From: Cryptomeria japonica
Lineage: Eukaryota > Streptophyta > Pinopsida > Cupressales > Cupressaceae
NCBI RefSeq assembly: GCF_030272615.1
Contig: NC_081408.1
Span: 303,525,450-303,589,449, forward strand
Reading direction: 5' to 3'
Length of the DNA: 64,000 nt
Shown here: positions 20,424 through 31,100 of the stretch, in pieces
Position numbering within the stretch: the first letter of the stretch is position 1
Layout: each line of letters starts with the position of its first letter
The notes under the pieces: model-generated
Seen by the model: only the letters and a program-made list of their open reading frames with translations
What the model was told of the DNA's origin: nothing
The model's database searches: none
Program-made: the position numbers and the translations under genes

Positions 20424-20863
20424 TTTGCTCCTACAGGCCAAAATAACATGATTTTTCACATTTTAACACTTCACAAGGCAAAAACAAATCATTTCCAATG
20501 CCCAGGATCAAAAATCAAAAAGGTCAAAATTTAGTCAAAATATTCAATCAGACAAAGATTCACATTTCACTTTCAATACTTAGACAAATTTAAGCTCTGC
20601 ATCAACATTCCAATTGAACATTAGACCACTCTGGCGAATTTATTGCATTCAAAATTTGCATCCTAGAAAAGGAAGCTCAAAAGATCTCAAAAACGACTGG
20701 ATTTTGGCCTGAAAAGACAAAAATAAAAACCCTAAGGCTTGACCCTAAATCCAGACAACCGACAGACTAACAAAATCCTAAAACAAAAGCAAAAACGAAC
20801 GAAAACAAGCGAAAAGAGGGGGTCCCCATTTGCGATGGGGCGATGTGTGAAATGGTCACAACA

Positions 20864-21700
20864 GGTGCCAAAATGGAGAAGCCAAGGAGAGGAGGAAAAA
20901 TCCATGAATCCATGGCTAGAGCAAAAAGGTGCCCAAGTCTAGAGTCACGCGATAAAATGAGATTCCGAAGGAGAGAAGGAAAATCCATGAATCCTTCTCC
21001 TAGTCAAAATTGTACCGAGGTATGAGCTTGGGTGCCAAAATGAAAATCCCAGGGATTCACAAAAAATTCCATGAATCCTTCTCCGGGTGAAAATTCCGCC
21101 CAAGCCAGGTGGAGGGCGCCAAAACAGGATGTCCAAGGATAACAAAGAAAAGATGAAATTCCTTGGCCAAGTGTGATTTGCGCCCAAGGATGTAGTTAGG
21201 CACTGAACAGAGGAGGTCAGGGATAGAAGGAAAATCCATGAATCCCTAGACAAGGCAAAAATTTGCCCAAATGTGGAGTCAGGCACCAAAATGGGATTCC
21301 CATGGAGAGAAGGAAAATCCGTGAATCCATGGTGAAAGCAAAAATCTGCCCAAATGTGGAGTCAGGCACCAAAATGGGATTCCCATGGACAGAAGGAAAA
21401 TCCGTGAATCCTTGGCCAGAGAAAAATTCTGCCCAAGTTTGCAGTCAAGTGCTAAAATGAAGAAGGCAAGGACAGAGGGAAAAATCTATGAATCCCTGGC
21501 ATTAGCGAAATTCCGCCCAAGTCTGTAGTTAGGCACCAAAATGAAGAAGGCAAGGATAGAGGGAAAAATCCATGAATCCCTGGCATTAGCAAAATTCCAC
21601 CCAAGTCTGCAGTCACGTGCCAAAATGAAGAAGGCAAGGACAGAGGGAAAAATCCATGAATCCCTAGCATTAGCAAAATTCGGCCCAAGCTAAAGTTGAA
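20864..21700 (+). repeat. Degenerate ~82-bp tandem array, about ten units
   Basis: Units begin with GCACCAAAATG or similar (for example near 21286, 21366, 21448, 21532, 21616) and contain AAAATCCATGAATCC followed by TTCCGCCCAAG-like sequence. Spacing is 80-84 bp. It occupies the same relative place in the LTR as the hairpin array of the main element and the TCCGCC array at 34480-35760, but is unrelated in sequence. Confidence 0.75.
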
Positions 21701-22845
21701 ATTTTTCCTAAGGCATGGAATCCAAGGAGTCAAGGAGGAATAGAAAGTAAAATTCCCCTCGAGCAAATTTTTTGAATTTTCTATTTTTAGACACCGAATC
21801 TTGCCGGAATGAGGAAATTGTTATAGATGCGGAATCGTGGTAGAATTCTCCATCCAATGAACCTAGCTCCTAAATCTTAGGAGGATCCCTAAAAAAATAG
21901 GGATGTTGAAAAGAAGACATGGACAATTCACAAAACAATGAATTCCTTCCTCAGGAGGAATTTCCGCCCCGACCTTGTGGAGGGTGCTAGAATGAACAGT
22001 GCACAAAGAGATGAATTCCTTCATTAGGGAAGAATTGCACCCAAGAAGAAGAAATTCCAGGAAAGGTGAAAAATTGACTAAGTGTTTGAAATTTCTTCCT
22101 TCAGGACATAGTTCTTGGAAATCATGAAAATTGGCTAAGGTATGAAGAATTTCCTTCCTCAGGGTAAGGAACAAATTTATTTCCAAAGGAGAATTCCTCC
22201 ACAACAAGAAATCACACCAAAGGATGACTTGAAGATAAAATTTCTAAGGCAAGGAAGGAATCAGGGATGAACTAAACAAGAAATTCCCCCCCCCCAGGGA
22301 AAAATTTGAAAAATCCATTCTCGGGCATCAAATCACATCCAAATTTCAAAAGTTTTATAGATTTAGATTCATAGGAGAATTCTCTTCCTCCTGGACTTGA
22401 AACCCTAATTTGTGCAAAATTCCTAAAATTAGGAGATGTTGAAAAATCATTGAAAATCTTTTCCAGAGCAAGGCAAGTTCAAAAACTTCAAGAAAATACT
22501 TCCAGAATTGGAGATTCTACCTCTTGAAGTTTTCTCTCTGCAGGGTTTTTTCCACCAAGTGGTGGCCGAGTCAACAGACGTTGAATTAATGAAGCATCTC
22601 TTTGCATGCAACTGTCACATTTATGGCATTATGACAGATTCTTCGTGCATGTCATCGTCGCTAGGAGAGTGATGGGCATTTATGATGGTGTCGGCTATAT
22701 TCTGAGAATAATCAACATCATGGGGCACATTTAATGTGCTAGTGGGCGCTATTTTAGGCTCTTTAAATTGATTGTACATGGGCATAATGGGTTATTAATT
22801 ATCGATTCCCACCTTGTTGCACCTTGAGTGGGGAATCTTTAGAGC

Positions 22846-22895
22846 AAACCCTAATTAGGGTTTTGCATGTGATCATGGCTTGAGGCCTATATAAG
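22846..22895 (+). promoter_or_regulatory. Telobox palindrome plus TATA box of the older giant LTR
   Basis: AAACCCTAATTAGGGTTT at 22846-22863 and CCTATATAAG at 22886-22895. This is the same pair as at 14754-14845, on the other strand and about 800 bp before an LTR end. Confidence 0.65.
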
Positions 22896-23693
22896 GGAAT
22901 GACCCCTCATTTGTAAAGGAGGAGAGACTATTGTCAGAGATTGTTGCTAAGAGTTTTTGAAGCAAACACTTAATACATTGTTCAATTGTTGGTGTGTTCT
23001 TGTGTTGTTTTGGAGCTCGCATGGTCTCATTCTCTTCATAGATTAGATTTGCTTTCATGTTGTTAGATGAACTGGATTTGATAGGATTGCTTGTTGCAAA
23101 ATTTGTGCTCATACTTTTGGTGTGCAGCTGATTGTTGCACACTACGAAAAGTTAGCTTGAGCCTCGGTTATATGTTTATGTTTAACTTCGATTATCAAAA
23201 GAGATTGTTCGATTTGATGGTTTCTCTTGATAATCTGAAAAATATTTAACACACCCTTTGAAGATTGCACCGCCTTCATGTAGTTGTGCATTGCTGGCAA
23301 AGCAAAGCATGGTTGGATTTTGCGCAAGTTATCCCATCTCCTCATTCATAGGATTAGATTACTTTTAGTCTAGTTTTTCTTTGCCCTATTCCTATTTACT
23401 TTTCGCATAATTCAAAATCCAAAAGATCCAAAACTAGAGCTTTTATTGCAAATTATCCGTATAAAAAATCCTTGAGCTTGCATAAGTTTCTTGAACATAC
23501 GTAAGGCCCCTTGGGTTATCAGCAAACCCGTCAAACAACTGAGTCACATCCACGAACTAAAGGAACCTTGGGAATTAGCCGTTTGAACTTTAAGTAATCC
23601 TATGATACGGACTAATCTTGATCAAGAGAGGATAAGGTGACCGTTGGTGACTTTATTCTGTGTTAGACGCGGTCATAAAAAACACGTCAATAG

Positions 23694-25098
23694 GTAACTT
23701 TGTAGATTGCACTCCCATTTACAATTGTTTTCCCCAATTGCGGAAAGAAGGCATGCGGAACTTTTCCCGTTTCCACGATGCTTATGAAAAGGCACCTCTA
23801 AAATTGCCCAGGTATGCCCCCAATTATCTCATCTTCCTGGAACTTTTCCATCAAACAACATTTATAAATACTAAATATGTACAAATGAGAAAGAAAGGAT
23901 ATTCTTTTCCAATGATTTTATCTCATTTTCATGCAAAAACAGTGAGTCTTTCAAATTTTTTGATAAGTTACTCGCTAAGCTTGATTTTCGTTCTCTACCG
24001 ATGAGAGTCCATTTTGATAGAAAGGGCTATGTGCGACAAAAATTCTATGGGGCCACTCAATATGTTCATGTGCCAAAGGTAGAAGACTTTTGGGAGGAGT
24101 GTGCAAATGAAAAAGAAGTCTTCAGGAGAAATTTCATGCGACTGACATTAAGTCAGATGATAGCTTTCAATGTCATTCCTTTAGCTCTTGAAAATATTGC
24201 AGATAATGGTTCAAATATGATAGATGACTCATACCAGGATGATGTTTTACCTTCATTTTAGTGGCCCAAAAATGAAGAAAAGACAGATGTCAAGGCTAGA
24301 ACTTCTCAATTTCCAAACAAGTCACATGCTTGGTTAAATCATATGGTCAAAACACATTCTAGCTCTTCATCACATAAGGGAACACCCAAGGAAATTGATA
24401 CAACCATTCAGATCACTCAAGGAGCAACAAGGATGATGGCATTAGAAATTTGTACATCTTGAACAGGGTCTCAACTTGGTGGAGGTAATGATCCGCTCGA
24501 GAAAAATCAAAAATTAAAATTTGTTTTTGAAGCAAGTGCTGGGACACCAATGAAGAAAAGGAGGGCCTCTTAGTAGATAAGTTCTAGTGAAGAAGATACT
24601 CAGTTCCTTGATCAATTGGGAGAACAAAACCCTCTAGTATCCCTAATTGATGATATGGATCCGCAAACACCAACATCTAATGTTTCTGTGTTGCCATCTA
24701 ATGTTGCTGCTAATACTCTGGCAATCAAAGGATCAACAAGTACCTCATCCACTCCATGGCTCAAAAAGCCAATTGAAAAGAAGAAGCAATACTCACCGAT
24801 CACTGAAATCAAGGTCGATATAGTGGCATGCCTATTGGGAGAAACACCCAAACCCAAGAAGGCAAGGCGAATGGCTAGGATGATTGTAGACCTGCAAAGA
24901 GAACACCATGTGCTAGAAATTGCTGATCCAAGTGTAGACAAGAGTGAACAAGAAATCACAGAAGGGGAGTTCAACATAAGAAAAATTAACATGGGTCCCT
25001 TGACAACTGAAGGTGACATTTACCATGCAAAACTCTCTGTTGCTGTTCTATCCAAGAGAACTAAAGCCACAAAGAGGAAGAACCAACAGCTCACATAG
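23694..25098 (+). pseudogene. Diverged ORF1/ORF2 relic (C-terminal ORF1 plus ORF2)
   Basis: Starts with a segment containing LKLPRYAPNYLIFLELF, which parallels ORF1 (MLPRYPTDRIVLLEV). After a frameshift near 24000 one frame runs from 24001 to the stop at 25096 with stops at 24259-24261, near 24460, and two near 24570. The later part has TPWLKKPIEKKKQ and RRMARMIVDLQREHHVLEIA, parallel to ORF2 PDWLKERL and KMSKMIRDETGSRKLQIATP, then INMGP for FELGP. ORF1 and ORF2 parts are therefore continuous in frame with no boundary. Divergence is far greater than between the two main LTRs, so this is an old or separate subfamily. Weak similarity may go on to about 25310. Confidence 0.65.
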
Positions 25099-25319
25099 TA
25101 TGTAGATGCTCTCATTGCCTTTATTCAATCTGCTTGGTCTTCTGAAAAATTTCACAACTAGTTCATTCTCAGGAGTGACTATCACTAAACTTATCAATTC
25201 TAATAAGTTAGAGTTTGTTAAATGATCACGGGCCATCACCAAAGGAGTTGGTGATTGGACTAGTATGATAATTCTATGTAATGTCCCTGATATAATTAAA
25301 TAGTTCAATTTAAATAAAT

Positions 25320-26562
25320 TATTGTACAGCCCTGTACTTAATTTGTAACCCCTCGAGAAACTTTTAGGAGCCCATTTATATGGTCGAGTTTGGCATAGTT
25401 GTAGGTATGGTGAATTTTATATTTTCTTTGTATCTGCAAATTCCAATTGGAGTTTGGCACTATTGCAGTTTTGGAGGTGCAAGATCCTCCCTATTTTGTA
25501 GTCGTAGTTTCGGTGGTTAGCTATTTCCACCAAAATTCCTCCTATCCAAAGACATTAAGGCACAATTTGATAGTGCTCAAGGAGAAAGTTGGGCGCATAT
25601 GCAAGCCAAAGAGGGACTTTCCAAGTTAGAGGGCACAATTTCATGTTAAGCAAGGACAATCAAGGGTGCAAATGCAAAGTGATCATGGACAAGGAAGGGC
25701 GCTTTTTCAACTTGTCGAAGGATTAGGACCAAAGTCACTCAAAGACTAGTGGGCACAAATTAGGATTAGAAAGGGACTAATGAATGCAAAGTGAATTTTT
25801 GACAAGGATCCTCTATAAATTACTAAGGGACTGCTGGGCGAAAATTCCTTCTATCCAAAGATATTAAGGCACAATTTGATAGTGCTCAAGGACAAAGATG
25901 GGCGCATATGCAAGGCAGAGAGGGACTTTCCAAGTTAGAGGGCACAATTTCATGTTAAGCAAGGACAACCAAGGGTGCAAATGCAAAGTGATCAAGGACA
26001 AGGAAGGGAACATTTTCAACTTGTGCAAGGATTAGGACCAAAGTCACTCAAAGACTACTGGGCATAAATTAGGATTAGAAAGGTACTAATGAATGCAAAG
26101 TGAAGTTTTGACAAGGATCCTCTTATATTTGTGAAATTCAATCCTTGCAAAATTTGTTCATTCCATTCTCAAACCGTGGAATTCTCATTCTATCCTTATC
26201 TAACCTTAGGACTTCTTCCTTCATCCACATCTAAGTGTTGGAATTTTCATGACATTCAGATTTTTTCCTAGTTTCCTTGAGAACTAATCACTCATTCCTC
26301 ATCCAAGACTTGGAATTCTTGACTTGATTCACCTATTCCAGACTTGAACATACCCTTCCAAGGATGAACTCTTACACTTCATGGATTGACCAATACATCC
26401 CCATCCGGATGTACAAGACATCACCACCTACTTATAAGAGCTAGGAGACTGAAAAAACCAAAAATGCTGCCAAGCCAAGCAAAGTAAGCAAAAGACCTAA
26501 GCTAACAAGTGAAAAAGAGGGGTCCCCATTTGCAATGGGGTGTGTGTGTTTACAACACAACA
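25320..26562 (-). mobile_element. 5' fragment of a minus-strand giant LTR
   Basis: Read on the minus strand it starts with the family terminus at 26562-26521: the TGTTG-type start, then CCCCATTGCAAATGGGG and GACCCCTCTTTT. It runs through U3-like repetitive DNA and stops without an LTR 3' end, so it is truncated on the left. The left limit is approximate. Confidence 0.55.
25532..26123. repeat. 309-bp tandem duplication
   Basis: Two units, 25532-25840 and 25841 to about 26123, each from AAAATTCCTYCTATCCAAAG to GACAAGGATCCTCT, with few differences. It lies in the U3-like part of the minus-strand LTR fragment. Confidence 0.8.
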
Positions 26563-28075
26563 CTAAGTAGGTGTATGTAAAGAAATATAGTAATAAATTA
26601 AATGGAAAAATAAATAGTGTTTCGACACTAAGCAATAGGTAAGTAATTCTTAAGTTTTGTTGATTAGAGGAGCAGTTCAAAAATATTTTCATGAAGGCAA
26701 TGTCAAAAGAAGTGTTTGAAATATTGAGACCTTCTTTTGGTGTTATAAACTCTAGAATTCGAGTTTTAGGGAGGGTGTTAATATTATTGGTTCACCATAT
26801 ATGGTCTCCAATGTAGGCTACAAATGAAGGTTATTAACATCACAAGGCTTAAAAATTGGCAATGGGCCATGCACCATTGGCTGCTTGATTGATCAACTAG
26901 TTAGGGAACTTTCACCAATCCAAAATGAGGGAAGATTCACATATAGCACAACTTTCTAAGTATAGCATTGGTTTTGTACCCTATATCAATGATACACTTA
27001 CATAGAAACAACAATGTAGCATTCCATGTCTTCAACTACTAGTACATATTTAGGAGTTGTCACATACCTCTTGAGTTGTGTATAACTAATACTTAAATTC
27101 TTTGCATTTTCTTTGTTTTTTGAACCTTTGTAGGAAAGGCTTTGTTAATTAAGACAAGCATGAAAGACTTAATTTATTGTTTCATGTTGTTAAATCTATA
27201 GAATAAATGTTATGCTAGTGAGATCCTGTATATGTTTTATTTTTCAAGAGCAGAAAGTTCATAGTCTTCTTAATGAATCATTTATGTGTTTGTTAGGATA
27301 AGATATGTCCTGTTGTTTTTGTGAATATTTGAATTGCAGGGTAAAATAGTGCATGGATTCAAAGAGATAGTATTAGAAATTTGAGTACAAGCTGAAGGTG
27401 TTGGGTAAAATGGAAATATTATGAGTGTGAAAATTTTGTATTAATCCCTTGCCCCCAGCCTCTTGCTCTCTTGCCTACCAAAGGATAATGATTAAATCTT
27501 TGAAAAATATTTAGTTTGAAAACGTTGGACCCTTTCTTAAGGATAATGATTCCTTATTTGAAAAATAGCCAATTTGACAAAATTTAATCCTACTGATTTC
27601 TTATCGATTTTGAACAAGTGGTCACAATATTTCTCTGTATTTATATTTTGCAAAGAGATGTATGTTTTATGAAATTGAATGAATTGATCCACGTCTTGTA
27701 CATGGAATTTATACTGGCAAGACTAACCAAGACCTGTGTCACTAATGTAAATAATGATTGAGAATTTTTCATGGATTCTTGGTACATTGATTGCATTAAT
27801 TTGCATATTAAATAGAAATACTTATTGTGTAGTTGGTATCCAAATGTCTACAATAGTTCTATATGGTTTTAATTAAAATGAGTTTGAAAGGGAGCCAAAG
27901 AAATTTTAAAAATAAAAAAAGAGTAAATTGCAAATGCTCATGTATACACTTGCTCAAAAATGTGTACAATGGATTTGTTGAGATAAAACATATCTTTTGC
28001 CAAAACACTTGGAAGATTTCAATTCCCAAAATTGTCTAGAAATTGAAATGCTTTTGATTGTCAAATATTTAACAG
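26563..28075 (+). other. No gene seen; probably intron or upstream DNA of the LRR kinase gene
   Basis: AT-rich single-copy-looking sequence between the LTR fragment and the first visible LRR exon. I looked for further 72-bp LRR exons here and found none with both splice sites and an LRR consensus. Confidence 0.45.
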
Positions 28076-28147
28076 GGATTTGAGCTTCAACAATTTGAGA
28101 GGACACCTACCAAATTCCTTGCGAAATTTGAGCTCTTTGAACTACTT
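28076..28147 (+). CDS. LRR kinase exon A (72 bp)
   Basis: Acceptor AACAG before 28076, donor GTAAGT after 28147. It encodes a single LRR (DLSFNNLRGHLPNSL). A 72-bp exon is the standard one-LRR size in this gene family. Confidence 0.85.
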
Positions 28148-31100
28148 GTAAGTAATGCATACATGAAAATTGTTTCAAAATAAGGTATTTTTTGTAAATT
28201 TTACCATTGCTTCAGTCATTCAAGAACATTATAATGAATTTCGTTTTGTGAACAATGCATTTACATTTCAGGTTTCTTGGTAGCAATAATTTAACAGGAC
28301 CACTCCCTTTATGGCTGAATGTAGCAGGAAGAAAAATGTAAGTAATGTTTTTTATAGACCTGTAAGCATTACTGCACGTTTAAGAAAATCCCTTACATGA
28401 TATAGTAACAAAGCACAATCTTGTAAAAATGATTTAGTTCTGGTGAGAGGGAACTATAAATTGAATGAATCATGTATTACTCTCTTTCCTCAAGGATATG
28501 GATAAGCTCATTAGCTCTTTGATTCATGAGATGTCCCATCCCTCATTTTTTTAAAGTTTCTTTTGCAAATTATTTAAAAGTAGTTTGCTGTTGTTTACTT
28601 TTTCAGTTTGCATACAAGTTAAGATAATCAACGAAAAAACATGATCAAAACAAAGAAATAGCAGAGCTGTTCATGTTAGGACATCACTTGAATTTCAAAG
28701 GATGAATTCATACATTACAAATCAGTTTTCTAAACAGTATTGCAGACCTGGTACAATCTTCAAAACACAAAATGAATGCTCAGAGTCAGTCCCAACGTAC
28801 AACCAGTAACACAAGTGTCGAAGGCATTTGTTTTGAACAAACTTCTGGTCTTCACGCAATTAGAGAAATGTGAAGGACTGAACGCTAGGGTGGGATTTAG
28901 GGATCCTGGTGCACAAAATGCATGGGTGAGCTAGGTGTACATTTGCACAACTCTGTACTTGTGCATGCTTCAAGGAGAGAGGCGGGGGGGGGGAGCGTGA
29001 GAGGAAGGCGGAGGGGGCGGGAGATTTGTTCAAGACTTAGACAAATTTTAGGTTCCATCTCCTCATCCACCTTGAGCACATCTAAGATAGCTTGTTGCGC
29101 AACCTTGCCTGGAGCGGGCTTGGAGGGTGTTCATACACATCTTTGTGCACAACTTCTTGTGGCCCTCTTGCTTTGATACTTAGACAATTTTAGCTCACCC
29201 CTACTCTTGAGCAAACATTGCATGGTCTATTGCACAAACTTGAGTGCATGTATGTGGTGCAAGGGGGTTAACTCTAGACTATCAAATTTTCATATTATTT
29301 CCCCACCATGGTCTTGCACAATTATGGACTTGAAGTTCATGACCTTAAGACATTGTGCTTGCAATTCCTCACGGAGTTACAAGAAAACTCACCACTTCTC
29401 ACTCTTCTATCCATTCCTAACAACATCTTGCACTCTGACACCTATGACCAAATTAACAACTTTGACATGATTTTGAAACATTGGAAAATGTTGACAACTT
29501 TTATCTATTTTAGCAATTTTGACAAGATTTTACAACTTCACCTTCACCACTCAGCTCGAACATTTGTTCATGAATTCCGTACTTGACCACACTAAAGGCA
29601 AGAATTTGCAATCTTAAGACATACTAAAGGTTGTTGAACACCCCTAGCCTGGACCATCAAGAAAAATCCTTCTTTCAAGTAGAGGTTAAAGACTACGACA
29701 ATTGCCAAGCTAAAGATGATTTAAACAGAACACTTATGCTAATACGCAAAAAGTGGGGGTCCCCTTTTGCAATGGGATGATGTGTGAAAATGTCACAATA
29801 GGTTACTTTCAAAGAATATTTTGTTGGACAAGAAAGTAACTATGGTTGCTGAACCCACTCCGGGTGAGCCACAACTAGTATAGGGTGTTCAGAGATAGCA
29901 TTCACATCTAGAACCACAACCAGAGCCAACATAGCCAATGCCTGAGCCCATCGAGCCTACAGTCCCCTAGACACTTGCAAGAATAGAGGGAAGTCATCAT
30001 CTGGTGACTGGGATGAGATTATTCTATGATTGGACTGACCGAATCCCCATGATCTGGTCGGTATAGTTTAGCACTACATTTGACAACTGTAGGGAATGGT
30101 TACATTCATGGATACAGAACCAACTCTACCCTTATCTCTATCTGCCATGCCTTCTATAGTGTTCTCACTACCTCTAGGAGGGTCTTGATGCATTCCAAGA
30201 ATACCTAAGACTGTCTCACCTTCAGGAACCTGTGGGGGTTGCCAGTTATTTTTACTTTGTTCCCTGTGAAAATACCTTTGTTCTCTATCACTCATAGAAG
30301 ATATGTAGCTGAATGTTGTTGTCTAAGACAGGCTGGAAGGAAAGATATGCTCTGATACGACTGAAATGTTCACCCCTAATTTTTTTGGAGTTTGTTTGAT
30401 AGAATAAGACGGAGATGCAGAATGTGTTATGTGTTATGTGTTTTCATGGTGTTGCATACATTAGATAAACATTGCATTGAAAGAGAAGAGACAATCCATT
30501 GTAACTAAAGCATATTTATCTCCATTACAAAATCAAAAAGCCTTGAGCATTAAACTGAAATCAGACTTATAGAATTAAATTGCAGACCTGATTACAAAGA
30601 CAAGTATATATTCAGACCTTTAAGTGAACAGCAAACTTCTCCAACTTCCTCCAAATGACTTGGAACCAACTAGTAATCAAATGCAGATTTAAAACCCAAA
30701 GAAAACCATGCCAAAGGTGCAGATTGGAGAGACTAGCAAAAACCACATGCCAAATGAGGTACGACACCCAGCCTGGAGAGGTGATTTGTATAGATAAATC
30801 AGTCCATCAAAATCTGCAAGTGACATATCAAATGATTGCACCCAGCTCTGAGGAATACTTTAAAATTAAATCAATGCTCAGAATGATATCTATCACTCCC
30901 ACTGAGTTATGAGAAAATCAATGGTTTCCAGTTTCTCAGAAAAAGTACACCAGCACATTGATAAAGCTTCCAATCACTTCAAAACTTGAACAATGCTCAA
31001 AGAAAGCACTCACCACACCAAAAACTAAATATCTATATCAGAAAACTTCATATATCTTCAATATGTTCAAACCCATATCATCAAACCAAGCCAAAATGTT

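Larger units (their letters stand above)
1..20863 (-). mobile_element. Giant Tat/Ogre-like Ty3-gypsy retrotransposon, 3' LTR cut by window edge
   Basis: Positions 1-5746 repeat at 15110-20863 with about 1% mismatch and one 8-bp indel (an ATTA run). Between the repeats lies a gag-pol frame on the minus strand, so these are LTRs and the element reads right to left. The right LTR begins TGTTGTGACC and ends GTCAACA, followed by a primer-binding-like site. The complete element would be about 22 kb and start about 1.2 kb left of the window. Low LTR divergence points to a recent insertion, yet gag-pol carries four nonsense codons, so this copy was probably mobilised in trans or mutated quickly. Lineage evidence: no chromodomain, an extra archaeal-type RNase H, a decayed original RNase H, and LTR size in the range known for Ogre. 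The target-site duplication cannot be checked because the left end is outside. Confidence 0.86.
13912..20863 (-). repeat. 5' LTR, 6,952 bp, with embedded coding region
   Basis: The ends form the inverted pair TGTTG...CAACA. Read on the minus strand, the order is: terminal hairpin (20822-20863), nine hairpin repeats (19110-20423), a TATA box (18775-18784), ORF1 (18169-16808), ORF2 (16807-14948), a telobox palindrome and a second TATA box (14845-14754), a poly(A) signal (14605-14610), and the LTR end at 13912. Transcription from the second TATA would make U3 about 6.1 kb and R plus U5 about 0.8 kb. The coding region therefore sits entirely in U3. The left edge is fixed by inverted termini and an adjacent PBS. 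The right edge is fixed by the point where the two copies diverge. Confidence 0.88.
20864..23693 (+). mobile_element. 3' part of an older plus-strand giant LTR
   Basis: The right end (about 23610-23693) reads TCAAGAGAGGATAAGG... to AACACGTCAATA. It aligns with the end of the main element's LTR (reverse complement of 13912-13990) and with the ends at 38434 and 47838. A palindrome plus TATA promoter lies about 800 bp upstream, as in the other LTRs. The young element at 1-20863 inserted into this LTR, so its 5' part is outside the window. No PBS follows 23693; the next sequence is an ORF1-like relic. It may be a solo LTR that landed in an older one, but its TSD cannot be checked. Confidence 0.65.

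Noticed and set aside
1-20863. Alternative reading: a tandem duplication flanking a gag-pol insert
   Set aside because: Inverted TGTTG/CAACA tips, a PBS-like site at one edge, and independent TSD-flanked solo LTRs of the same family fit LTRs better.
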